Shown here one piece after another: positions 56,449 to 64,000 of a stretch of DNA of 64,000 nucleotides (positions within the stretch are counted from its first letter, which is position 1; each line of letters begins with the position of its first letter). The translations under genes and the position numbers were made by a program. The stretch is from assembly GCF_003663945.1 (NCBI RefSeq), contig NZ_RCCH01000008.1, positions 150,951-214,950 on the forward strand, read 5' to 3'. This DNA comes from Lacinutrix venerupis. GTDB taxonomy: Bacteria > Bacteroidota > Bacteroidia > Flavobacteriales > Flavobacteriaceae. The notes beneath the pieces were generated by a model that did no database searches, was not told where the DNA came from, and worked only from the letters and a program-made list of their open reading frames with translations.

Positions 56449-57258
56449 ATGAGTGAAGAGCTAGAAAAATCTAATAATATTTCACATGAAGATTTAGAAG
56501 CATTAAAAAATGCTAAATCGACTATGAATAATATAAGTTGGGCAATGCGTAATGCCAATAAAATAGGAAGCACTGTAGAAACTGGAGCAACATTTATTCC
56601 AGAAAAAGTATTTAATAAATTACAAAAGATTATGCATTCTGTTTTGTTAGGTATCATCAAAGTAAACCTTAAAACTATAAAGAAAAACAAAACGTTTAGT
56701 AAACCATCAAATAAAACATATAGAGCTATTGTAACAGGTTCAGGCGCTTTAAGTGGGTTTCTGGGTTCCACTACAGGCGTTGGAACTGCTATTTTTGCTT
56801 CAGAATTAACACTAACTACCAAATTTTTAATGCGAACCATAATGGATATTGCACGTAGTGAAGGAGAGGATATTTATTCAATAGAAGGTCAGATGGCTTG
56901 TTTGGAAGTCTTTGCTTTAGGAGGAGAATCTAAAGAAGATGATGGTTTAGAAACAAGTTATTATACAACAAGAGTAGCATTAAGCTCAGCAATACAAAAC
57001 GTGACTGCTCAAGGAATAAATAGTTTTGTTTCAAAAATTGTAACTAGATGGAGTATTCAAGTTACTGAAAAATTTGTTGCTCAAGCAGTACCTGTTCTTG
57101 GAGCAGTTGGTGGAGGTTCCATTAACTATATTTTTATTAATCATTTTCAAAATATGGCAACTGCCCATTTTACTATAAAAAGATTAGAGAGAAAATATGG
57201 AAAGGAACTAATTGAAAAGGTTTTTAAAACAATAAATATAAATACAATTGATAAATAA
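56449..57258 (+). CDS. EcsC-family protein
   Basis: A 269-residue protein similar to the EcsC family: RAIVTGSGALSGFLGSTTGVGTAIFASELTLTTKFLMRTIMDIARSEGED (~85-140) is a glycine-rich amphipathic stretch followed by helical ALGG and the C-terminal VGGGSINYIFINHFQNMATAHFTIKRLE. Family members are membrane-associated and of unknown biochemical role. In a defence operon it may act at the membrane, but nothing here proves it. Confidence 0.7.
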   Translation: MSEELEKSNNISHEDLEALKNAKSTMNNISWAMRNANKIGSTVETGATFIPEKVFNKLQKIMHSVLLGIIKVNLKTIKKNKTFSKPSNKTYRAIVTGSGALSGFLGSTTGVGTAIFASELTLTTKFLMRTIMDIARSEGEDIYSIEGQMACLEVFALGGESKEDDGLETSYYTTRVALSSAIQNVTAQGINSFVSKIVTRWSIQVTEKFVAQAVPVLGAVGGGSINYIFINHFQNMATAHFTIKRLERKYGKELIEKVFKTININTIDK

Positions 57259-57340
57259 ATATTTATTTAAAAGTGTTGTAAGGAACATTAAGTGAAAAAT
57301 GTAATTGTATAAGGAGTTAATAATAATAGAAAATTTAAAT

Positions 57341-57766
57341 ATGGGTAAAAACTCACAATTGAATAACAAGAAAGAATTTAAATATATTACCGAATTTACT
57401 CACTCAATTATTAAGCTTGTATATGCTAAATATCCAAATCAATTTTTTGATGAAGAAAATAATGAGTTACATTTTAGCACTAGAGAATTAGATGGTGTAA
57501 TAGTACAATTTCATACACATGGTTTACATTTAAAATTTAGTTATGCCTATATAAAAGCAAATAAAGTTTTTCAAGAAGATCTAAGTTTTAATATACCAGA
57601 AATTAATACATTATTTAATTACAATGTAAATTTACAATTACTCACATTATATCCTTTTGATAGAGATGAGTTTCGAGATACACCATTAGGTATGGAGCAA
57701 AGGTCAGGTTATTTTATTACTGTATTACAAGTAGCATTACAACACATTAATCTTTTAAAAAAGTAA
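57341..57766 (+). CDS. Hypothetical protein
   Basis: 141 residues from ATG 57341. The frame opens 12 codons earlier with TTG, but ATG is more likely. It is an alpha/beta protein with many aromatic residues and an HTHGLHLKF stretch (~59-67), and no recognisable motif. It lies 10 bp before the PD-(D/E)XK gene and may form a pair with it. Confidence 0.45.
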   Translation: MGKNSQLNNKKEFKYITEFTHSIIKLVYAKYPNQFFDEENNELHFSTRELDGVIVQFHTHGLHLKFSYAYIKANKVFQEDLSFNIPEINTLFNYNVNLQLLTLYPFDRDEFRDTPLGMEQRSGYFITVLQVALQHINLLKK

Positions 57767-57776
57767 TTAAAATAGC

Positions 57777-59045
57777 ATGAAAAATCAACTTAATTACATA
57801 TGTGAAAGTGTTTTTACTATAGTTAAACATCATAATCAACTAACTAAAGCAAGAGGTGAAGATTTCAATGTGTTTTCTATTTTAAAAATGGAGCGTAAAG
57901 AAAATGATACGCATTCTGCATTTTTAGGAGCTTTATTAAATCCTGAAGGCACTCATTATTTGGGAGATAAGTTCTTGCAGTTATTTATAAGTATGATTTT
58001 AGAACTTATTTCTAATCAAGAAGCTAGTAATAAACTTTTAGCTTTCAATAGTAAAACTGCTAAGTTAAATATTGAAGTAGGAATAGGTAATACCACTTTC
58101 TGTAAACATAATGATATTATTTCAAATAAGTGTTCAATACCATGTACTTGTTCTGGTGGTAGAATAGACATTTACTTAAAAGATTCCTTAGGTAATACAA
58201 TCTCTATTGAAAATAAAATTGATGCATACGACCAAAATAGTCAAGTGAAGAGATATTATAACCATAACACAAGTAAAAACACAGTAATATATCTAACCAA
58301 AGCAGGTGTTAATCCAAGTAAAGCTAGTAAACGAGATTTGGTTGAAGGTGAGCATTTTTTTAATATCAGTTATAAAACACATATGGTAAATTGGTTAGAA
58401 AATTGTTTAAAAGAAACAGTTAACCAACCTATACTTAGAGAAACAATTAAGCAATATATTATATTAATAAAAAAAATAACCAATACTGTGACTAACCAAG
58501 AGGAACAAGATTTACAAGAGGTATTATTTAAAAATGATAATTTAAGAGCTGCTAAAGTTATAGCAGATAATTATGAGACCATACTAGATAAAATAAGAGA
58601 TAAATTTAGAAAAGAGGTTTTAATATTGCTCAAACCTCAATTATTAGAGTTAGGATTAACAATTAAAGAAGGGAATACTAATTATAATCATATTACACAA
58701 TTATGGATTAGACCAATAGTAAATCATAATTCAAAACAGTTTTACGGAATAGAAACATTTTCTAAAAATGGGCATTTTGGAGGAGAATTATTTGTAGGTG
58801 TTTTTGATCAAGGTAAAAAAGGATTGCCAACCATTGATAATTCATTTGAGTTTAACGAAGTATGGTCTGTGGTCAGATACGTTTATATCAATGAAAATGA
58901 AAAATTTAATTTATCAGAATTAGATATTTTGAAATTAATTTATAAAGATCAGACTGAGTCAACTAATATTCAAAGTACTAAAGTAGTAGACCAAATACTT
59001 CAATTTATAGAAGAAACCTTAAACACACATGTTGTTACTAAATAG
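57777..59045 (+). CDS. PD-(D/E)XK nuclease-superfamily protein
   Basis: A 422-residue protein of the PDDEXK_4 type. ENDTHSAFLGALLNPEGTHYLG (~42-63) is the conserved N-terminal helix block. Asp131 (GRIDIYL) and Glu145-Asn-Lys147 (SIENKIDA) give the D...ExK catalytic set. A Cys cluster (Cys109, 119, 123, 125) precedes the catalytic Asp and may hold zinc. Likely a DNA nuclease accessory to the type I system; substrate unknown. Confidence 0.8.
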   Translation: MKNQLNYICESVFTIVKHHNQLTKARGEDFNVFSILKMERKENDTHSAFLGALLNPEGTHYLGDKFLQLFISMILELISNQEASNKLLAFNSKTAKLNIEVGIGNTTFCKHNDIISNKCSIPCTCSGGRIDIYLKDSLGNTISIENKIDAYDQNSQVKRYYNHNTSKNTVIYLTKAGVNPSKASKRDLVEGEHFFNISYKTHMVNWLENCLKETVNQPILRETIKQYIILIKKITNTVTNQEEQDLQEVLFKNDNLRAAKVIADNYETILDKIRDKFRKEVLILLKPQLLELGLTIKEGNTNYNHITQLWIRPIVNHNSKQFYGIETFSKNGHFGGELFVGVFDQGKKGLPTIDNSFEFNEVWSVVRYVYINENEKFNLSELDILKLIYKDQTESTNIQSTKVVDQILQFIEETLNTHVVTK

Positions 59046-59091
59046 GTGTAGTTAGATTAAAACTGAAACATTTGAGAAAAAAATAAAAGAT

Positions 59092-59619
59092 ATGAAAAGC
59101 ACATTTATAAATTCAGAAATTTGGTCATTAACAATTGGTGGTGCTTTTCAACGAGCCAATGTTTATAACCCAGACGTATTAGAAAAGGATAAAAAAGATT
59201 TTAAGTTTATGCTTAAAGGCTATATAGATAATACTATTGTGCCCAGCTATAATAAAGTTAACATGTCAGATGATATACATATTGAAAACATTAAGAGTGT
59301 ACAGCAATACACTTCTAATTTTGATAAACTATTAACCAATGGTCAGTTTAATTTTGGGGTAAGCCAGAAGCTACTAAATTTATATCTAAAATACTTATGG
59401 TGTTTAGGTGTCATATCAGAACCACCACATTTTCCTGTAGATAGAATTATTCAGCAAAAACTAAAGTTTAAACCAATTATAGCTTGGACTAAAATTGAAA
59501 CTTCAGAAGAATATATGTCTATTGTAAATTTTGCAAGAACTAAAATCAATCTTAAAGATGAGTTTTCTAATTCATTATCTGTAATAGAATTAAATCTATT
59601 TAGTAGACGTAATGATTAA
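59092..59619 (+). CDS. Hypothetical protein
   Basis: A 175-residue helical protein beginning 46 bp after the PD-(D/E)XK gene. It has a conserved-looking SQKLLNLYLKYLWCLGVISEPPHFPVDRIIQ segment (~106-136) with several aromatic and proline residues. I cannot assign a family. By position it may be a partner or inhibitor of the preceding nuclease. Confidence 0.45.
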   Translation: MKSTFINSEIWSLTIGGAFQRANVYNPDVLEKDKKDFKFMLKGYIDNTIVPSYNKVNMSDDIHIENIKSVQQYTSNFDKLLTNGQFNFGVSQKLLNLYLKYLWCLGVISEPPHFPVDRIIQQKLKFKPIIAWTKIETSEEYMSIVNFARTKINLKDEFSNSLSVIELNLFSRRND

Positions 59620-59659
59620 TTTTTAATACTTTTAAAGGCTTATAACCTAACCAATTATT

Positions 59660-62600
59660 ATGAGCAATTTTGAATTTCTAAAACAAGACTTTCCGCAACT
59701 TTATGCAGAAGCTAAAATAGCAGAACAAATTACTTTTGCTGTGCCTAAATTAGCAGCAGTATCTTGTCGTTCTTTTTTAGAATTAGGCTTAAACTGGTTA
59801 TATGATAATGATGAAACATTTACTAAACCTTACGACACAAAATTAGCAGCATTATTATTTCATTACGATTTTAAAAGCAGTGTAAAACCCTCTTTATTTC
59901 ATAACCTAGACCTTGTAAGACGTTTTGGTAACGATGGTGCTCATGGTAATTTAGTGTCTCAAAAAAAGGCGTTAATTGCTCTAAAATCTATTTTTAGTTT
60001 TGGCGTATATTTAGTTAAATATTATGGAGAAGATTTAATAGATACACCAGTTTTTAGTGAAGAGAATCTGCCACAAGGTATTGGTTTGAGTTCTAAAAAT
60101 GTAAAAGCAGAAATTGATGAAAAAGTTAAAGCTTCAGAAAAACAATTAAAAGCTTTAAGAGAAGCACAAGAAAAATCACTCGCATTACAAAAGGAAAACG
60201 AATTGCTTAAACAGCAATTTCAATTACAACAAACCCAATTATTAGAGCGTAAAGAAGAACGTCAAAAAGTAGTTATTCCAGAAAAAGACATTCCGCAGTT
60301 AACACCAGAGCAGGAAACGCGTCAATTATATATTGATGAGTTATTAAAAGAAGCAGGTTGGAATAATTTAAAACAAGGTACAGACATAGAATTTCCAGTT
60401 GTTGGTATGCCTTTAAGTACTAATCCATCAGGAAATGGTTTTGTGGATTATGTTTTATGGGGAAGTGATGGTTTACCGTTAGCGGTTATAGAAGCAAAAC
60501 AATCTTTACATAGTGCAACAAAAGGTAAGCATCAAGCTAAACTATATGCAGATTGTTTGGAGCAAATGACAGGACAAAGACCTGTAATATTTTACTCTAA
60601 TGGTTTTGATACTTATATATGGGATGATACTTTTTATACCGAGCGTTTAATTTATGGTTTTTATACAAAGGAAGAATTAGCCTATTTAATAGAACAACGT
60701 AAAACACGTAAGGATTTATCTGAATTTAAAGTCAATTTAGATATAGCTGGATATAAAAGACCGTACCAATTAGAAGCTATTAAGCGTGTTGGTGAGGCTT
60801 TAATGGTAAAAACAGATAAAGGTTTAGTTGGTAAAAACAGAGAAGCTTTATTAGTAATGGCTACAGGAAGTGGTAAAACAAGAACTTCTGCAGCTATTGT
60901 AGATATGTTAACCAAATGTCATTGGGCTAAACGTATCTTGTTTTTAGCAGATAGAAATGCTTTAGTGACTCAGGCTAAAAATGCGTTTAAAGAGCATTTG
61001 CCTAATTTATCAACCATAGATTTAACTAAAGAAAAAGAAGACACAGGAACTCGTGTAGTATTCTCTACCTACCCAACTATTCTTAATAAAATAGATAAAG
61101 TTAGATCTAATGAAGAACGTTTTTATGGTATAGGTCATTTTGATGTGATTATTATTGATGAAGCACATAGATCTGTGTATCAAAAATACGGAGCTATATT
61201 CGATTATTTTGATGCTATTTTAATTGGGTTAACAGCTACTCCAAAAAAAGATATTCATCATAATACCTATGGATTATTTGGTATTGAAGATGATAACCCA
61301 ACCTTTGTTTATGAGTTAGACCAAGCTGTAAAAGATGGGCATTTAAATCCTCCTAAAGGCATTAGTGTACCATTAAAGTTTATGCGAGAAGGAGTTAAAT
61401 ACAAGGACTTATCAGAAGAGGACAAAGCAAAATACGAAGAGAAATTTGGCTTACCAGCTTTAGAAGATGAAGATGAGGTTTTAGAAAGTTTAGGTATTTC
61501 ATCAAGTCAAATGAATTCCTATTTATTTAATACCAAAACAGTAGATATGGTATTGGATTATCTTTTTACTAATGGACTAAAAGTAAATGGTGGAGATAAG
61601 TTAGGTAAAACCATCATTTTTGCTAAAAACCATAAGCATGCAGTATTTATTCAAGAACGTTTCAATAAAAACTATCCACAATTTAAAGGAAGTTTTTTAG
61701 AAGTTATAGATAATTATGCATCAAAAGCACAAGATTTATTAGAGCGTTTTTGCGATGATAAACAGGAACAAGACCCTCAAATTGCTGTTTCTGTAGATAT
61801 GATGGATACAGGAGTTGATGCGCCAAGAGTTGTAAACCTTGTATTTTTTAAACCTGTAAAATCTTTTGCTAAGTATTGGCAAATGATTGGAAGAGGTACA
61901 CGTTTAAGACCAAATCTTTTTGGTCCAGGAAAGGATAAAACTGAATTTATAATTTTTGACTTTTGTGGTAATTTTGAATATTTTGAAGAATACCCACAAG
62001 GAGCTAAAACGAGTGTTTCTAAAGGTTTATCTCAACTTATATATGAAACCATGTTGCATATTGTACAAGTTATAAGGAATAAAACAGAAGCTACAAAAGA
62101 GCAAGATGAATTTGCAGAAAGCCTAGTTAATAAATTACATAAAAGTATTGATGCTTTAGATGAAAACCGTTTTGAAGTAAAAAAAGAATTACGTCATGTA
62201 AAGCATTTTAAAATAAAATCAAATTGGGAAAGCATCTCATTAACAGATGAAACTATTTTATGCGATAAATTATTTGGATTATCTAGTTATAGTGAAACAG
62301 ATGATGAGGTTGCAAAGCGGTTTGATTTATTAGCTTATAAATTACAGTTAGCTTTATTAAATGATGCCAAATCGCAAGAAAATTTTATTTCTATTATTTA
62401 CAATGTAGGAGTGCAGCTTCATAAAAAAAGAAATATTCCAGCAGTTTCAAATAAATTAGGAGTTATAAATAAAATTAGAGATTTATCTTTTTGGTCTAAC
62501 GTTAATATTCAAACTGTAGAAGAGGTTAGAGCGGAGGTAAGAGATTTAGTGAAATTTCTAGAAAAAGAAAGCTTAGAACCTGTCTATACAGATTTTACAG

Positions 62601-63121
62601 ATATTCTTGATCATGATAGTGTAGAAGAAAAAGATATTTTAGAGGGATATACTAAACTACAGAGTTATAAAGACCGAGTGGAAAGTTTTATACGCAAAAA
62701 TAAATCACATTTAGTAATTGATAAATTACATAAAAATATACCAATAACGAATAAAGAACTTGAGCTTCTTGAGCAATTTTTAATTAACGAGTCATTAGGA
62801 ACTAGAGAAGCATATACTAATGAATATGGAGAGTTACCTTTGGGTAAATTTGTTAGAAGTATAGTAGGATTAGATCTTAAAGTGGTAAATGATTTATTTA
62901 CAGATTATATTCAAAAAGAAAATTTAAATCCACAACAAATTACCTTTATACAAACCTTAATTAATTTTTTAAATGTTAATGGCACTTTAGATAAATCACT
63001 TTTAATTAAACCTCCGTTTACAGAAAATCATGACGAAGGTATTTTTGGTTTGTTTAAGGATGAAGGTGATGTAAGGCAGATTATATCTTTAATTGATACT
63101 GTAAATAATAATGCAGGTTAA
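59660..63121 (+). CDS. hsdR: Type I restriction enzyme, motor and endonuclease subunit
   Basis: A 1153-residue protein. An N-terminal DUF4145-like helical domain (1-125) is followed by a coiled coil (~150-205). The nuclease site is Asp263 (GFVDYVL) and Glu278-Ala-Lys280 (AVIEAKQ). The SF2 helicase has Walker A ATGSGKT (401-407), DEAH (500-503) and TAT (525-527), with later motifs DTGVDAPRVVN and QMIGRGTRLRP. A C-terminal HsdM-contact domain completes it. It lies six genes downstream of hsdS, an unusual separation. Confidence 0.94.
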   Translation: MSNFEFLKQDFPQLYAEAKIAEQITFAVPKLAAVSCRSFLELGLNWLYDNDETFTKPYDTKLAALLFHYDFKSSVKPSLFHNLDLVRRFGNDGAHGNLVSQKKALIALKSIFSFGVYLVKYYGEDLIDTPVFSEENLPQGIGLSSKNVKAEIDEKVKASEKQLKALREAQEKSLALQKENELLKQQFQLQQTQLLERKEERQKVVIPEKDIPQLTPEQETRQLYIDELLKEAGWNNLKQGTDIEFPVVGMPLSTNPSGNGFVDYVLWGSDGLPLAVIEAKQSLHSATKGKHQAKLYADCLEQMTGQRPVIFYSNGFDTYIWDDTFYTERLIYGFYTKEELAYLIEQRKTRKDLSEFKVNLDIAGYKRPYQLEAIKRVGEALMVKTDKGLVGKNREALLVMATGSGKTRTSAAIVDMLTKCHWAKRILFLADRNALVTQAKNAFKEHLPNLSTIDLTKEKEDTGTRVVFSTYPTILNKIDKVRSNEERFYGIGHFDVIIIDEAHRSVYQKYGAIFDYFDAILIGLTATPKKDIHHNTYGLFGIEDDNPTFVYELDQAVKDGHLNPPKGISVPLKFMREGVKYKDLSEEDKAKYEEKFGLPALEDEDEVLESLGISSSQMNSYLFNTKTVDMVLDYLFTNGLKVNGGDKLGKTIIFAKNHKHAVFIQERFNKNYPQFKGSFLEVIDNYASKAQDLLERFCDDKQEQDPQIAVSVDMMDTGVDAPRVVNLVFFKPVKSFAKYWQMIGRGTRLRPNLFGPGKDKTEFIIFDFCGNFEYFEEYPQGAKTSVSKGLSQLIYETMLHIVQVIRNKTEATKEQDEFAESLVNKLHKSIDALDENRFEVKKELRHVKHFKIKSNWESISLTDETILCDKLFGLSSYSETDDEVAKRFDLLAYKLQLALLNDAKSQENFISIIYNVGVQLHKKRNIPAVSNKLGVINKIRDLSFWSNVNIQTVEEVRAEVRDLVKFLEKESLEPVYTDFTDILDHDSVEEKDILEGYTKLQSYKDRVESFIRKNKSHLVIDKLHKNIPITNKELELLEQFLINESLGTREAYTNEYGELPLGKFVRSIVGLDLKVVNDLFTDYIQKENLNPQQITFIQTLINFLNVNGTLDKSLLIKPPFTENHDEGIFGLFKDEGDVRQIISLIDTVNNNAG

Positions 63122-63223
63122 TTTTGATCTTTATTTTGTGCCAAAAGTTCACTAAGCCTTTTTAACATGCTTAAACTTCTTAGTATTGAAAAGTGGTAAA
63201 CAGGTTAAGTAAAGCTATAAAAA
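63122..63223. other. Convergent spacer between hsdR and the S24 repressor
   Basis: A 102-bp AT-rich gap with a weak inverted repeat (CACTAAG/CTTAGT-type segments near 63151-63182). There is no attachment-core copy and no tRNA. Confidence 0.4.
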
Positions 63224-63997
63224 CTATTTTAAAGTTTTTTCTAGTGCCTTCAACTCCACACCCAACTCATTAAACATACCAAGAATACTACTGATTTTTA
63301 ATTCCTCTTCAGAGTATTCTTGGGTGTTTATACTACAAGTAAATTCCCAAATCTCTAAAACTTCATCAATAGGTACAATATAATCATTGTAAGTTTTATT
63401 GTCAGACATAAGTAATAAAGAGTTATTTAAATCAATATTATTATGCACACGTTTATAAACCATGCCATCATTTAAAGTAATTAAAACATAGGTTTTTCCT
63501 GTTTTTATGTCATTTCTATCCTCTATAAACTTTCCAATAACAAAAGAACCATCTTTCATGGGCAACATAGAATCGCCTTTAATTGGGAATGCGCGATGTT
63601 TTCCAGTAGGTAAAAAAGGTAATTTTATTTTTTGAAGTTGTTCAATATATTCAGGATCATCATATCCATTTAAATAGCCAGCAGATGCTTTTACAGGTAC
63701 AACTTCAATTAAATTATCATTTTCTACATCTACAGTAATAGGAAATAAAACTCGTTGATTCCCTAATTCTATAAATGAAGAATCCTTAGCCTTAGTCAAA
63801 TCATTTCTAAGCAAAATATCTATAGGAAGTTTGAAATAATCAGACAATAGAATAAGTATTTCAATAGATGGTGCAGAACGTCCTTCTTCATAAGAACTTA
63901 TGCGCGATCTTGTTACCTTCAAATCTTCTGCTAAAACCTCTTGAGTTACACCTTTTAAACTCCTTAAATGACGTATATTTTTTGATATAAATTTCAT
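63224..63997 (-). CDS. XRE-family repressor with S24 (LexA/CI-type) self-cleavage domain
   Basis: A 257-residue protein with its start at 63997, near the window edge. Residues ~8-62 form an XRE HTH (LRSLKGVTQEVLAEDLKVTRS...). The C-terminal S24 domain has an Ala106-Gly107 cleavage site (VKASAGYLNG), Ser143 (KGDSMLPM) and Lys182 (MVYKRV). Such proteins are cleaved when RecA is activated by DNA damage. It may control an SOS gene or island gene starting beyond 64000, or the island's lysogeny-like state. Whether it belongs to the host or the island cannot be told here. Confidence 0.85.
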   Translation of the reverse strand: MKFISKNIRHLRSLKGVTQEVLAEDLKVTRSRISSYEEGRSAPSIEILILLSDYFKLPIDILLRNDLTKAKDSSFIELGNQRVLFPITVDVENDNLIEVVPVKASAGYLNGYDDPEYIEQLQKIKLPFLPTGKHRAFPIKGDSMLPMKDGSFVIGKFIEDRNDIKTGKTYVLITLNDGMVYKRVHNNIDLNNSLLLMSDNKTYNDYIVPIDEVLEIWEFTCSINTQEYSEEELKISSILGMFNELGVELKALEKTLK

Positions 63998-64000
63998 AAT

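Larger units (their letters stand above)
38935..64000. mobile_element. Integrated genomic island with defence cargo (right end outside the window)
   Basis: The island is bounded on the left by the tRNA 3' fragment and integrase. It carries a replication/excision module (40.4-43.5 kb) and then a defence locus (44.0-63.1 kb) and an S24 repressor. Host-type biosynthetic operons stop at the border. No second copy of the attachment core and no intact tRNA-Phe occur up to 64000, so the right limit is not seen. Confidence 0.65.

Noticed and set aside
1..64000. CRISPR arrays, rRNA genes, intact tRNA genes and insertion sequences
   Set aside because: No regularly spaced repeats, no rRNA-like stretches and no transposase frames were seen. 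The only tRNA signal is the 15-base 3' end at 38935-38949.

Overview
The window reads as chromosome of a low-GC member of the Bacteroidota, most likely a Flavobacteriaceae relative. Four things point there: promoter -7 boxes of the TAnnTTTG type with no obvious Shine-Dalgarno sequences; a TamB-like protein and class II ketol-acid reductoisomerase of flavobacterial type; the argG-argC-proC-argD-argF'-argB-argE-argH gene order with a succinylornithine-type transcarbamylase; and a TTG start on several genes. No genus can be fixed from the sequence alone.

About 1-38.9 kb is ordinary host backbone devoted to nitrogen and amino-acid metabolism. A partial TamB gene (1-2925, minus) diverges from a DUF3095/cyclase-like gene. 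Then come ilvD-ilvB-ilvN-ilvC-ilvA (branched-chain amino acids). An arginine operon follows (GNAT acyltransferase, argG, argC, proC, argD, argF', argB, argE, argH). It is preceded by an unannotated leader peptide ending in five arginine codons, so attenuation by arginine supply is likely. Convergent to it is gltB-gltD (glutamate synthase). Divergent from gltB is a porin-glnK-amtB ammonium uptake operon whose promoter region carries two identical-architecture inverted repeats. A minus-strand leuA-leuC-leuD-leuB-ppc operon couples leucine synthesis to PEP carboxylase. Intergenic gaps of the ilv and arg operons hold several families of small palindromic repeats, and one repeat-like sequence lies inside the hsdM coding region of the island.

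From about 38.93 kb to the window end is a mobile genomic island. Its left junction is a 15-base sequence matching the 3' end (with CCA) of a Bacteroidota tRNA-Phe, next to a tyrosine recombinase. A small replication module follows (excisionase-like HTH protein, replication-initiator-like protein, DnaC-like ATPase, zinc-finger protein), like that of a phage satellite. No intact tRNA is in the window, so the right end of the island should lie beyond 64 kb.

The island cargo is a defence locus. It has a WYL-domain regulator, then a gene fusing a HsdM/HsdS-like DNA methyltransferase region to a histidine kinase, and then a receiver-domain protein. After these come a DUF2130 nuclease-like protein, hsdM, hsdS, six accessory genes (including an IF2N/cold-shock/zinc protein, an EcsC-family protein and a PD-(D/E)XK protein), hsdR and a cleavable XRE-S24 repressor. 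Three promoters (WYL gene, methyltransferase-kinase gene, DUF2130-hsdM operon) share a 17-bp GTGCR-N7-YGCAC palindrome placed exactly 10 bp upstream of the -7 box. The locus therefore looks like one regulon, probably governed by the WYL protein. The methyltransferase-kinase plus receiver pair inside a type I restriction locus is the most unusual system in the window.
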